Source: Collinsella sp.
GTDB taxonomy: Bacteria > Actinomycetota > Coriobacteriia > Coriobacteriales > Coriobacteriaceae
Reading direction: 5' to 3'
Length of the DNA: 6,135 nucleotides
Assembly: GCA_019419485.1 (NCBI GenBank)
Contig: DXZV01000109.1
Location: 1 to 6,135 of the forward strand
Both the position numbers and the translations under genes were made by a program. The notes below the pieces were generated by a model. The model worked only from the letters and a program-made list of their open reading frames with translations. It had not been told where the DNA came from and searched no databases. Below, in pieces: positions 1 through 5,734 of this stretch; position 1 is the stretch's first letter; every line of letters starts with the position of its first letter.

Positions 1-348
1 AACCACGCCATGGAGTGCCGCATCAATGCCGAAACGCCGGACTTTCTACCGTCATGTGGAACGGTCACCGCGTTGCGTGTGCCGGGTGGTCCGCGCGTGC
101 GCTGGGATTCCGCCATGTTTACCGGAGCGAAAGTTCCGCCGTACTACGACTCCATGCTCGGCAAGCTCATCGTGTGCGCGCCCACGCGTGACGGTGCCAT
201 TCGCAAGATGCGCTCGGCCCTGGGCGAGCTCGTGATTGAGGGCGTGAGCGAAAATAGCGAGCTTCAGCTCGACGTGCTGGCAAACGACGAGTTTTTGTCG
301 GGCATGTATCACACCGATCTGATGGGGCATCTCTATGCTGATGAATAG
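1..348 (+). CDS. accC: Biotin carboxylase (acetyl-CoA carboxylase subunit), C-terminal part, 5' truncated
   Basis: This is the last 115 residues of the ATP-grasp enzyme that carboxylates biotin on the carrier protein BCCP, the first half-reaction of acetyl-CoA carboxylase in the cytoplasm. The frame is open from base 1, so the gene starts outside the window. The ATG at 10 is internal. The segment carries the family block ECRINAE, whose Arg corresponds to the catalytic Arg338 of E. coli AccC. It is followed by a PGGPRVRWDS stretch and the very conserved VPPYYDSMLGKLIV. The visible part begins at about residue 332 of the 449-residue E. coli protein and ends where that protein ends, so the C-terminus is complete. 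The usual PSPG turn reads PSCG here. The stop codon lies inside the next gene (14-nt overlap), which indicates translational coupling with the carboxyltransferase. Related carboxylases (propionyl- or pyruvate-type) share these motifs, but the neighbour supports acetyl-CoA carboxylase. Confidence 0.95.
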   Translation, partial: NHAMECRINAETPDFLPSCGTVTALRVPGGPRVRWDSAMFTGAKVPPYYDSMLGKLIVCAPTRDGAIRKMRSALGELVIEGVSENSELQLDVLANDEFLSGMYHTDLMGHLYADE

Positions 349-2059
349 AAAAGCGAAGACGGTCAATGTCCTTGAGGGGCCGATAACCGAGTCGTGCGCC
401 GAGTTCCCCGCGCGCCACGTGTTTGTCAAATGCCCGGAGTGCCGCCGTGTGATCGATGAGGCGCGCCTGCACGACAACCTCGAGGTCTGCCCTCGTTGCG
501 GCAAACACTTTCGCGTGAGCGGTCGCGCGCGCATGCGCATGACGGTCGACGCGGGTACCTTTGAGGAATGGGATGCCAATCTGGCGTCGAAGGACTTCCT
601 CTCGTTTCCCGGTTATGCCGACAAGCTTAAGAGCGTGAGCGAGCGTTCGGGCGAGCGCGATGCCGTTGTGTGCGGCAGGGGCAAAATCTGCGGCTGCGAT
701 ACCGCGCTCTTCTTTATGGATGCCAACTTTATGATGGGCTCAATGGGCTCCGTGGTGGGCGAGAAGATCTGTCGTGTCTTTGAGCGCGCGGCCGAGTTGG
801 GGCTGCCGGTCGTTGGCTTTACCGTATCGGGCGGCGCCCGCATGCAGGAGGGCGTGACCTCGCTCATGCAGATGGCCAAGATTTCTGCGACGGTTAGGCG
901 CCACAGCGAGGCGGGCGGCCTGTATATCACGGTGCTCACCGATCCCACGACCGGAGGTGTAACCGCGAGCTTTGCCATGGAGGGCGACATTATCCTGGCC
1001 GAGCCCGATGCCCTGACGGCATTTGCCGGCCCGCGCGTGATCGAGCAGAACATGCACAAGCGTCTGCCCAAGGGATTTCAGCGTTCCGAGTTTTTGCTGG
1101 AGCACGGCTTTTGCGATGCCGTTGTTCCGCGTGGTGAGATTGCGCTCACGGTAGGCGAGCTGCTGGCGCTGCACGAAGGGCACGCGCCCGGCCTGGGGGC
1201 ACCGCATGAGATCGTGCATACGGGTCGTCGCGACAAAAAGCTGGGACACTTGTTTAAGCGCTCGGCCGCACCAAAAAGCGCGCTCGAAATCGTCAAACAG
1301 ACTCGCTCGGCGAACCGCGCCACGGCAGGCGAGATGATCTCGTTGGGTCTCGACGGATTCGTAGAGCTGCACGGCGACCGCTACTTTGGCGACGATGCTG
1401 CCGTGGTGGGCGGCATCGGCTGGAAAGACGGGCGACCCGTGACGGTTATCGCCATCGAGCGCGGTACCACGACCAAAGAGCGCATGCGTCGCAACTTTGG
1501 TATGGCACATCCCGAGGGCTACCGCAAGGCACGTCGCCTGATGCACCAAGCCGAGAAATTTGGTCGGCCGGTTCTGTGCCTGGTTGATACTTCGGGCGCG
1601 TTTTGCGGCATCGGTGCCGAGGAGCGCGGCCAGGGCGAGGCGATTGCCCAGAATCTCATGGAGATGAGCGGCCTTAAGACGCCGATTGTCTCGGTGGTGA
1701 CGGGCGAGGGCGGCTCTGGTGGCGCGCTGGCGCTGTCCGTGGCCGACCGCATCCTGATGCTCTCGAGCTCGGCCTATTCGGTCGTGAGCCCCGAGGCCTG
1801 TGCGTCGATCCTGTGGAAGGATACCGAGCGCGCGAATGAGGCCGCTGAGGCGCTTAAGCTCACGGCCCCCGATCTGTTGGCGCTCGGCATCATCGACGGC
1901 ATTGTTGACGATAGGGGCCTGTCGCATGAGGAGATCGCCGGTGTCGTCATGTCCTCGGCATTTGATGCCTTCGATACGCTTGGGCAGCTCGACGACGCGA
2001 CCCTCACAAACCTCCGCTACGAAAAGTACCGCGCAATCGGTCAGTACCGCACGATGTGA
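335..2059 (+). CDS. accDA: Fused acetyl-CoA carboxylase carboxyltransferase, beta (AccD) plus alpha (AccA) halves
   Basis: This 574-residue cytoplasmic enzyme transfers the carboxyl group from carboxybiotin to acetyl-CoA, giving malonyl-CoA for fatty-acid synthesis. In E. coli the job is split between AccD (304 aa) and AccA (319 aa); here both are one chain. The N-terminal half has the AccD zinc finger (Cys33, Cys36, Cys52, Cys55), the oxyanion motif GGAR at 166-169 followed by MQEG, then LTDPTTGGV, FAGPRVIEQ and GFQRSEFLLEHG. After a linker at about 290-316, the AccA half shows ELHGDRYFGDD (HGDR 346-349), RNFGMAHPEGYRKA, DTSGAFCGIGAEERGQGEAI, the second oxyanion motif GEGGSGG (457-463) and SPEACASILW. 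The AccA part lacks most of the long N-terminal helical region of stand-alone AccA, which accounts for the shorter total. ATG 335 is preferred over ATG 341 because GGGG at 324-327 sits 7 nt upstream. The overlap with accC implies one operon. Confidence 0.95.
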   Translation: MLMNRKAKTVNVLEGPITESCAEFPARHVFVKCPECRRVIDEARLHDNLEVCPRCGKHFRVSGRARMRMTVDAGTFEEWDANLASKDFLSFPGYADKLKSVSERSGERDAVVCGRGKICGCDTALFFMDANFMMGSMGSVVGEKICRVFERAAELGLPVVGFTVSGGARMQEGVTSLMQMAKISATVRRHSEAGGLYITVLTDPTTGGVTASFAMEGDIILAEPDALTAFAGPRVIEQNMHKRLPKGFQRSEFLLEHGFCDAVVPRGEIALTVGELLALHEGHAPGLGAPHEIVHTGRRDKKLGHLFKRSAAPKSALEIVKQTRSANRATAGEMISLGLDGFVELHGDRYFGDDAAVVGGIGWKDGRPVTVIAIERGTTTKERMRRNFGMAHPEGYRKARRLMHQAEKFGRPVLCLVDTSGAFCGIGAEERGQGEAIAQNLMEMSGLKTPIVSVVTGEGGSGGALALSVADRILMLSSSAYSVVSPEACASILWKDTERANEAAEALKLTAPDLLALGIIDGIVDDRGLSHEEIAGVVMSSAFDAFDTLGQLDDATLTNLRYEKYRAIGQYRTM

Positions 2060-2084
2060 CAAAGGGACAGTCCGCATGTCACAT
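2054..2084. repeat. Inverted repeat ATGTGAC / GTCACAT with inner GGAC-A-GTCC, over the accDA stop codon
   Basis: ATGTGAC at 2054-2060 is the exact reverse complement of GTCACAT at 2078-2084. Inside the 17-nt spacer is a second small palindrome, GGACAGTCC (2065-2073). The core GACAAAGGGACAGTCC resembles a palindromic element that I recall as dispersed in Coriobacteria and some clostridia, where a GACAAAGGGAC arm pairs with GTCCCTTTGTC. This copy would be degenerate. It has no T-run, so it is unlikely to be an intrinsic terminator. It overlaps the end of accDA and an alternative start codon of the next gene. Confidence 0.5.
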
Positions 2085-2085
2085 T

Positions 2086-2093
2086 GGGAAAGG
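2086..2093 (+). promoter_or_regulatory. Ribosome binding site choosing the EIIC start at 2100
   Basis: The purine run GGGAAAGG ends 6 nt before ATG 2100. The competing in-frame ATG at 2076 has only GGG (2064-2066) 9 nt upstream, and its extra eight residues come from the repeat-like sequence. Both ATGs begin the same octamer ATGTCACA, 24 nt apart, so the choice rests on this site. Confidence 0.55.
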
Positions 2094-2099
2094 CGTTCC

Positions 2100-3314
2100 A
2101 TGTCACAAGTTTCTAACACCTCGTTTACAACGACGGTTTCATCAAACGCCATGGCCGTGGTGGACTATCTGTCCAAAAGCATGATGTCGGCGTTGCCGTT
2201 TATTGTCTGCGCGGCGCTGTTCCGCACCGTTGCCGTCATTATGGGCGAAGGCATGCTTGGTCTATGGCCTGCCGATTCCGAAATCTATCGCCTGTTTTAC
2301 AGCTGGCTGTATAACGCTGGCTATTACTTTTTGCCCATCTATCTTGGTTGGGCCGCTGCCCGCCAGCTCGGTTGCTCGGAGCAGCTGGGCATGATGCTGG
2401 GCGGCGTATTGATTGTGCCCGATCTGCTTAAGCTCGTTGATGCCGCATCGACGACGGGGGCATCGATGACTTTCGTGTATGGTCTACTTCCCGCGCCGGT
2501 CAACGATTACACGACGACTGTTATTCCGGTTCTCATCTCGGTGCCCGTGCTATGGCAGGTGGAGCGTTTCTTTAAGCGCACTATCCCTCAGGCTGTGGCG
2601 TTTTCTTTTGTACCGTTTGCAACCATGCTTGTCATGGTTCCGGTGTCGCTGTGTGTTACGGCGCCGGCAGGCAGCTATCTGGGCATGCTGTTGGGACAGC
2701 TTATGTTTATGCTTGGCAATTCCGGTGGCATCGTGTCGCTGCTCACGCTCATGGGGCTTGCCGCGGGCTGGGAGTTTCTTAAGATCGCGGGTGTCAGCAA
2801 CGTTGTCCTATCGCTCGCCTATGCGCAGTTTATGAGTGTGGGAACGGATTCGTGCATCCTGATCGCCGCGACGATGGCAACGTTCGCCGTTTGGGGTATG
2901 CCCTTTGGCGCGTCGCTCCGCGTTGCGGATAAGGACGAGAAGGCGCTCATGCTGGGCTATTCGATCTCGGGTATTCTTGGCGGCGTAAGCGAGCCGGCGC
3001 TGTACGGATGCGGCTTTAAATATGGCAGGTGTCTGACGTGCATGGCCGTTGGCGGCGCCGTCGGAGGCCTTGTTGCGGCCGTAGGCCACGTTACGGCTTA
3101 TACCATCGGTATGACGAATGTTCTTATGGTCATTGGCTTTGCCACGGGCGGCATCTCGAATCTGCTGTGGTGCTGCGCTGCCGGCGGTGTGGCATTTGCG
3201 GTGTCTGCGGCGCTGAGCTACTGCTTTGGCGTGGTGCCGGCGAAGGGGCAGGCGACGGGGGACGGAGCTGATTCACCCGAAACCTCGAAGAGCGTGGCCG
3301 AAGCAAGCGCATAA
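2100..3314 (+). CDS. PTS EIIC-only membrane protein, glucose/beta-glucoside family
   Basis: A 404-residue, very hydrophobic protein with about ten likely membrane segments. It matches the EIIC sugar-channel domain of the glucose superfamily (BglP/BglF type). The visible landmarks are an N-terminal DYLSKSMMSALPF segment, YYFLPIYLGWAAARQLG, a VIPVLISVPVL-X-KRTIP stretch, and the signature GVSEPALYG near residues 295-303 (Glu298), corresponding to GITEPAIYG in BglP. EIIC normally carries sugar across the membrane while EIIB, charged by EIIA, phosphorylates it. Neither an EIIB nor an EIIA domain is present here or nearby, so partners would have to be encoded elsewhere. At the place where BglP has G-L-H-W, this protein reads G-V-S-N (Ser233), so the conserved histidine seems lost. 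The tail after residue 385 is polar. The gene lies 40 nt after accDA with no terminator between, so it is probably co-transcribed. The substrate is unknown; a divergent or non-phosphorylating transporter is possible. Confidence 0.82.
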   Translation: MSQVSNTSFTTTVSSNAMAVVDYLSKSMMSALPFIVCAALFRTVAVIMGEGMLGLWPADSEIYRLFYSWLYNAGYYFLPIYLGWAAARQLGCSEQLGMMLGGVLIVPDLLKLVDAASTTGASMTFVYGLLPAPVNDYTTTVIPVLISVPVLWQVERFFKRTIPQAVAFSFVPFATMLVMVPVSLCVTAPAGSYLGMLLGQLMFMLGNSGGIVSLLTLMGLAAGWEFLKIAGVSNVVLSLAYAQFMSVGTDSCILIAATMATFAVWGMPFGASLRVADKDEKALMLGYSISGILGGVSEPALYGCGFKYGRCLTCMAVGGAVGGLVAAVGHVTAYTIGMTNVLMVIGFATGGISNLLWCCAAGGVAFAVSAALSYCFGVVPAKGQATGDGADSPETSKSVAEASA

Positions 3315-3322
3315 ACCCGTGC

Positions 3323-3344
3323 GACAAAGGGCGATTTCTTTGTC
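3323..3344. repeat. Short palindrome GACAAAG / CTTTGTC downstream of the EIIC gene
   Basis: GACAAAG (3323-3329) and CTTTGTC (3338-3344) are exact reverse complements around an 8-nt spacer. The left half continues as GACAAAGGG, the same word found at 2058-2066 before the EIIC gene. It could form a small hairpin on RNA but lacks an immediate T-run. It is probably another degenerate member of the same element type. Confidence 0.5.
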
Positions 3345-3351
3345 ATGTTCC

Positions 3352-3384
3352 AAGGTCGTGGCCCGTGTGGGTTGCGGCCTTTTT
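3352..3384 (+). terminator. Intrinsic terminator ending the accC-accDA-EIIC unit
   Basis: The left arm 3352-3364 pairs with the right arm 3369-3381 over 13 consecutive positions, four of them G-U, around the tetraloop GTGT. The outer pairs are AAGG/CCTT and the innermost are CCC/GGG. Five T residues (3380-3384) follow and overlap the arm's end. Position after the EIIC stop and before the next gene fits transcription termination. Confidence 0.75.
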
Positions 3385-3411
3385 GTATCTGTGGGGCAAA
3401 GTGGCTACACT
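3383..3411 (+). promoter_or_regulatory. Weak candidate promoter for the cation exporter gene
   Basis: TTGTAT (3383-3388) and TACACT (3406-3411) are separated by 17 nt and resemble -35 and -10 boxes. TACAAT at 3411-3416 is an alternative -10. The -35 box overlaps the T-run of the preceding terminator. A promoter is expected here because the upstream unit terminates, but the match is modest. Confidence 0.35.
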
Positions 3412-3463
3412 ACAATCCGTTTGAGCAATAGATATATAGGTAGTACCGTGGGGGCGGATATAG

Positions 3464-4618
3464 ATGGTTGAGTGGATTGTTCGTCGTGCGCAGGGCGACC
3501 GTGCGCGCGTGGGCACGTTGACGGGCGTGGTGTGTATTCTCGCCAATGTTGCGCTTTGTGCTGCGAAGGGCGTAATTGGCGTGCTGTCGGGATCGGTTTC
3601 GATCGTGGCAGATGCCATGAACAACCTGTCCGATGCCAGCTCGAACATCGTGAGCGTGCTGGGCTTTAAGCTGGCGACCAAGCCGGCCGACCCCGAGCAT
3701 CCTTACGGCCACGGTCGCTACGAGTACCTCTCGGGTCTAGTCGTGGCGGCGCTCGTGCTGCTCATTGGCCTCGAACTGGTAAAGTCCTCGGTGGAGCGCA
3801 TCATCCACCCCGAACCTGTCGAGTTCTCGCTTGCCCTGGTGGCAGTCCTTGCGCTTTCGATGGTCGTTAAGCTGTGGATGGCGGCCCTCAACCAAAAGCT
3901 CGGCGATCGTATTGAGTCCGAGACGCTGCATGCGACCGCTCAGGACTCAAAGAACGATGTCCTAGCCACGGGTGCTGTGCTGGCGTGCGCAATTGTTTCG
4001 CAGGTGACGCACATCAATCTTGATGCATGGGTCGGCCTTGCCGTTGGCGCCTATATTGGCTGGAGCGGCTTTGAGCTCATCCAAGATACGGTGAGCCCGC
4101 TTTTGGGCCAGGCACCCGATCCTAAGCTGGTCAAGCACATCCGAGACAAGATCATGAGCTACCCCGGCGTTTTGGGCGTTCACGATTTGATGGTTCACGA
4201 CTACGGCCCAGGCAGGAAGTTCGCAAGTGCCCACGCCGAGATGGCAGCCGAGGCCAGCCCGCTGGAATGTCACGACACGCTCGATAACATCGAGCAGTCG
4301 TTTAGAAACGAAGACGGCATGATCGTCACGCTCCATTACGATCCCATCGTGACCGACGACCCCAAAGTGGCGAGCATGCGTCTGCGCATCAACGCTATGG
4401 CTCAAGAGATCGATAGCCGCCTCTCGATCCACGACCTGCGCTGTGTTCCGGGCCCCACGCACACCAATGTGATTTTTGACTGCGTGCGACCCTCGGATTT
4501 GGCGATGAACGCCGAGGACCTAAAGCACGCGTTGGCGAAACGGGTCGAATCGGAATATCCCAAGTCGGTCGCCAAGATCACGATCGACGAAGACTACGTA
4601 GGCCATACCCACGAGTAG
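3464..4618 (+). CDS. Cation diffusion facilitator exporter, probable manganese type
   Basis: A 384-residue inner-membrane metal/proton antiporter of the CDF family. Six membrane segments can be drawn, at about 18-40, 43-66, 88-108, 120-141, 165-186 and 188-210, followed by a long cytoplasmic region with the usual dimer domain (PGVLGVHDLMVHDYGPG) and a further C-terminal extension. In segment 2 the metal site reads D50-x3-N54 within ADAMNNLSDASSN. In segment 5 it reads D161-x3-D165 within DSKNDVLATGA. Zinc exporters normally have a His in these pairs. An N/D/D/D set and an extended C-terminus are features of the MntE manganese exporters, so manganese efflux is inferred; iron or other divalent ions remain possible. 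The motif HPYGHGRYEYLSG after segment 2 is also typical. ATG 3464 is supported by GGGGGCGG ending 7 nt upstream. The next gene starts 39 nt downstream with no terminator between. Confidence 0.9.
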   Translation: MVEWIVRRAQGDRARVGTLTGVVCILANVALCAAKGVIGVLSGSVSIVADAMNNLSDASSNIVSVLGFKLATKPADPEHPYGHGRYEYLSGLVVAALVLLIGLELVKSSVERIIHPEPVEFSLALVAVLALSMVVKLWMAALNQKLGDRIESETLHATAQDSKNDVLATGAVLACAIVSQVTHINLDAWVGLAVGAYIGWSGFELIQDTVSPLLGQAPDPKLVKHIRDKIMSYPGVLGVHDLMVHDYGPGRKFASAHAEMAAEASPLECHDTLDNIEQSFRNEDGMIVTLHYDPIVTDDPKVASMRLRINAMAQEIDSRLSIHDLRCVPGPTHTNVIFDCVRPSDLAMNAEDLKHALAKRVESEYPKSVAKITIDEDYVGHTHE

Positions 4619-4657
4619 GGCTGTGCCAGCAAAGCAAGTTATACAGAAGGGGAGAGC

Positions 4658-5284
4658 ATGAAGCGTCTATATCTACTCCGCCACGGCCAGACAGAATTCA
4701 ACGTTAAAAAGCTCGTCCAGGGCCGCTGCGATTCTCCGTTGACCGATCTGGGCCGCAAGCAAGCGGGAATGGCAGCCACATGGCTCAAGGGCCACGGCGT
4801 CGTCCCCGACAAAGTGGTCTCTTCGCCCTTAGGCCGAGCCATGGACACGGCAAGTCTCGTCGCAACCGAACTCCTCGGCCGGGATGCAGCAGTCGAGCCC
4901 TGCGAAGGCATCATCGAGCGCAGCTACGGCACCTTCGAAGAAGGCCCCCACGACGCCCTACCCACCGACGTCTGGGACCCCGGCGAGGACCTGATCCCAT
5001 TTGGCGGAGAAGGAAGCCATGCCCTGCAGGAGCGCATGGTGGGCACCCTCACCAATCTCATGGGCGCCGAGGGCATCGAAACCCTCCTAGCAGTAAGCCA
5101 CGGCAGCGCCAGCCGCCAATTCATCAAGGCTGCAGCCCCAGAGGGCTTCGAGCTCCCAACAAAACTCCCCAACTGCGCCATTATGATTTTCGATTTTGAT
5201 GAGGCGGAGCCACAAGTAGAGGGCGAGCCAATGCAATGCAAGTTCACCCTCCAGCAAATAGTGGACCCCCAACAAAGTCATTAG
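4658..5284 (+). CDS. Histidine phosphatase family protein (phosphoglycerate-mutase-like fold)
   Basis: A 208-residue cytoplasmic enzyme of the histidine phosphatase superfamily, which removes phosphate through a phosphohistidine. The N-terminus has LRHGQTEFN, where His9 would be the phosphorylated residue and Arg8 part of the phosphate pocket. Arg60 in SSPLGRAMDTA, Glu87 in the IIERSYGTFEE stretch and His148 in SHGSASR complete the expected pocket. RHGxTxxN is the form seen in phosphatases such as CobC or PhoE types, whereas true mutases usually read RHGESxWN. The chain is also shorter than the 250-residue E. coli mutase. The substrate cannot be named from sequence. AGGGG (4648-4652) lies 5 nt before ATG 4658. 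It is probably co-transcribed with the metal exporter. Its second half uses more A- and C-ending codons than the neighbouring genes, a mild oddity. Confidence 0.9.
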   Translation: MKRLYLLRHGQTEFNVKKLVQGRCDSPLTDLGRKQAGMAATWLKGHGVVPDKVVSSPLGRAMDTASLVATELLGRDAAVEPCEGIIERSYGTFEEGPHDALPTDVWDPGEDLIPFGGEGSHALQERMVGTLTNLMGAEGIETLLAVSHGSASRQFIKAAAPEGFELPTKLPNCAIMIFDFDEAEPQVEGEPMQCKFTLQQIVDPQQSH

Positions 5285-5322
5285 CCTGAGCGAGCAGAGT
5301 TAAGCAGACATCAACGTGTCGT

Positions 5323-5473
5323 CTCCCGAGCACGGCGGAGGGCCGGAGAAATATATTAAGGTCATCGCGAGTTCCGCACGCAAAGGAGAGCACTTAATGT
5401 GCTCTCCGTCTTGCGCAGGACTGTAGAGCAGGGACCTTAATATATTTCTCCGGCCCTCCGCCGTGCTCGGGAG
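5323..5473. repeat. 151-nt near-palindrome with perfect 41-bp arms and nested inner hairpin
   Basis: The left arm 5323-5363 (begins CTCCCGAG, ends AAGGTC) is the exact reverse complement of the right arm 5433-5473. The 69-nt centre is itself palindromic. GGAGAGCAC (5385-5393) pairs with GTGCTCTCC (5399-5407) around TTAAT. CGCAA (5379-5383) pairs with TTGCG (5411-5415). AGTTCC (5370-5375) pairs with GGACT (5418-5422) with one bulged T. About 60 base pairs can form in all. Each arm contains a GC-rich part and an AT-rich AAATATATTAA part. No transposase is present and I see no target-site duplication at the edges. It could be a non-autonomous mobile element, a structured RNA, or a transcript-ending or processing structure after the phosphatase gene. 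There is no T-run typical of an intrinsic terminator. Confidence 0.85.
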
Positions 5474-5545
5474 CCATCCACGCACTTTACCTGCGTAAAC
5501 AATGTGAGTGAAATATGAATCTCGATGGATACGCCCGCAGCCGTG

Positions 5546-5551
5546 TATACT
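5546..5551 (+). promoter_or_regulatory. -10 element (TATACT) of the probable rplC promoter
   Basis: TATACT matches the bacterial -10 consensus at five of six positions. The best -35 candidate is TCGATG at 5522-5527 with an 18-nt spacer, only three of six matches, so the promoter may depend on an activator or on upstream sequence. Transcription would start at about 5556-5557, giving a leader of about 178 nt before rplC. Confidence 0.5.
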
Positions 5552-5556
5552 AAACA

Positions 5557-5734
5557 GCTGTGTGAAACCAGGGGAGTATTCTGGCTGGACAAAATGCCTG
5601 CTTAATAGGGTTGTCAGGTAGTCCGGACGCAATACAAGGCTGGGGAGCACGTCGTGTAAGTAGTGGTCCTCTAGGGGCGTACGCTCGGTGGTGTACGCAT
5701 TGTCCCAAGACCACGCGAGAGTTGGGATCATATC
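5557..5734 (+). promoter_or_regulatory. Structured 5' leader of rplC, candidate ribosomal-protein autoregulatory element
   Basis: This untranslated stretch holds two well-formed hairpins. In hairpin 1, CTGGAC (5585-5590) pairs with GTCCGG (5621-5626), a bulged AAAA follows, and TGCCTG (5595-5600) pairs with CAGGTA (5615-5620), leaving a 14-nt loop. In hairpin 2, GTGGTC (5663-5668) pairs with GACCAC (5709-5714), GGG (5674-5676) with CCC (5704-5706), and GCGTAC (5677-5682) with GTACGC (5693-5698). Hairpin 2 ends 9 nt before the ribosome binding site. Ribosomal-protein operons often have such leaders, bound by one of their own products (L4 for the E. coli S10 operon). The pairing is seen; the regulatory role is inferred. 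I do not recognise a named family. Confidence 0.5.
5724..5727 (+). promoter_or_regulatory. Ribosome binding site supporting a TTG start for rplC
   Basis: GGGA ends 7 nt before TTG 5735, a normal spacing. It is 16 nt before ATG 5744, which is too far. This site decides the start chosen for rplC. Confidence 0.5.

Noticed and set aside
2055..2083. TGTGA and TCACA half-sites resembling a CRP operator
   Set aside because: The half-sites are 19 nt apart rather than 6, so they do not form a CRP-type site; they fit better as arms of the inverted repeat.
740..2152. Long minus-strand ORF of 470 codons
   Set aside because: It lies entirely opposite the clear accDA reading frame, has low-complexity, Arg/His-rich composition and no recognised motif. 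It is a shadow produced by GC-rich codon bias.
5323..5473. Invertible promoter switch (inverton) flanked by inverted repeats
   Set aside because: The centre is nearly palindromic, so inversion would change little. No convincing promoter lies in it and no recombinase gene is nearby.
5323..5473. Intrinsic terminator of the phosphatase transcript
   Set aside because: The stem is strong but no T-run follows the right arm, and it is far larger than usual. A role in ending or protecting the transcript remains possible but was not called.
5663..5714. tRNA-like fold in the rplC leader
   Set aside because: There is a single long segmented stem, with no cloverleaf, no T-loop GTTCRA sequence and no acceptor pairing.
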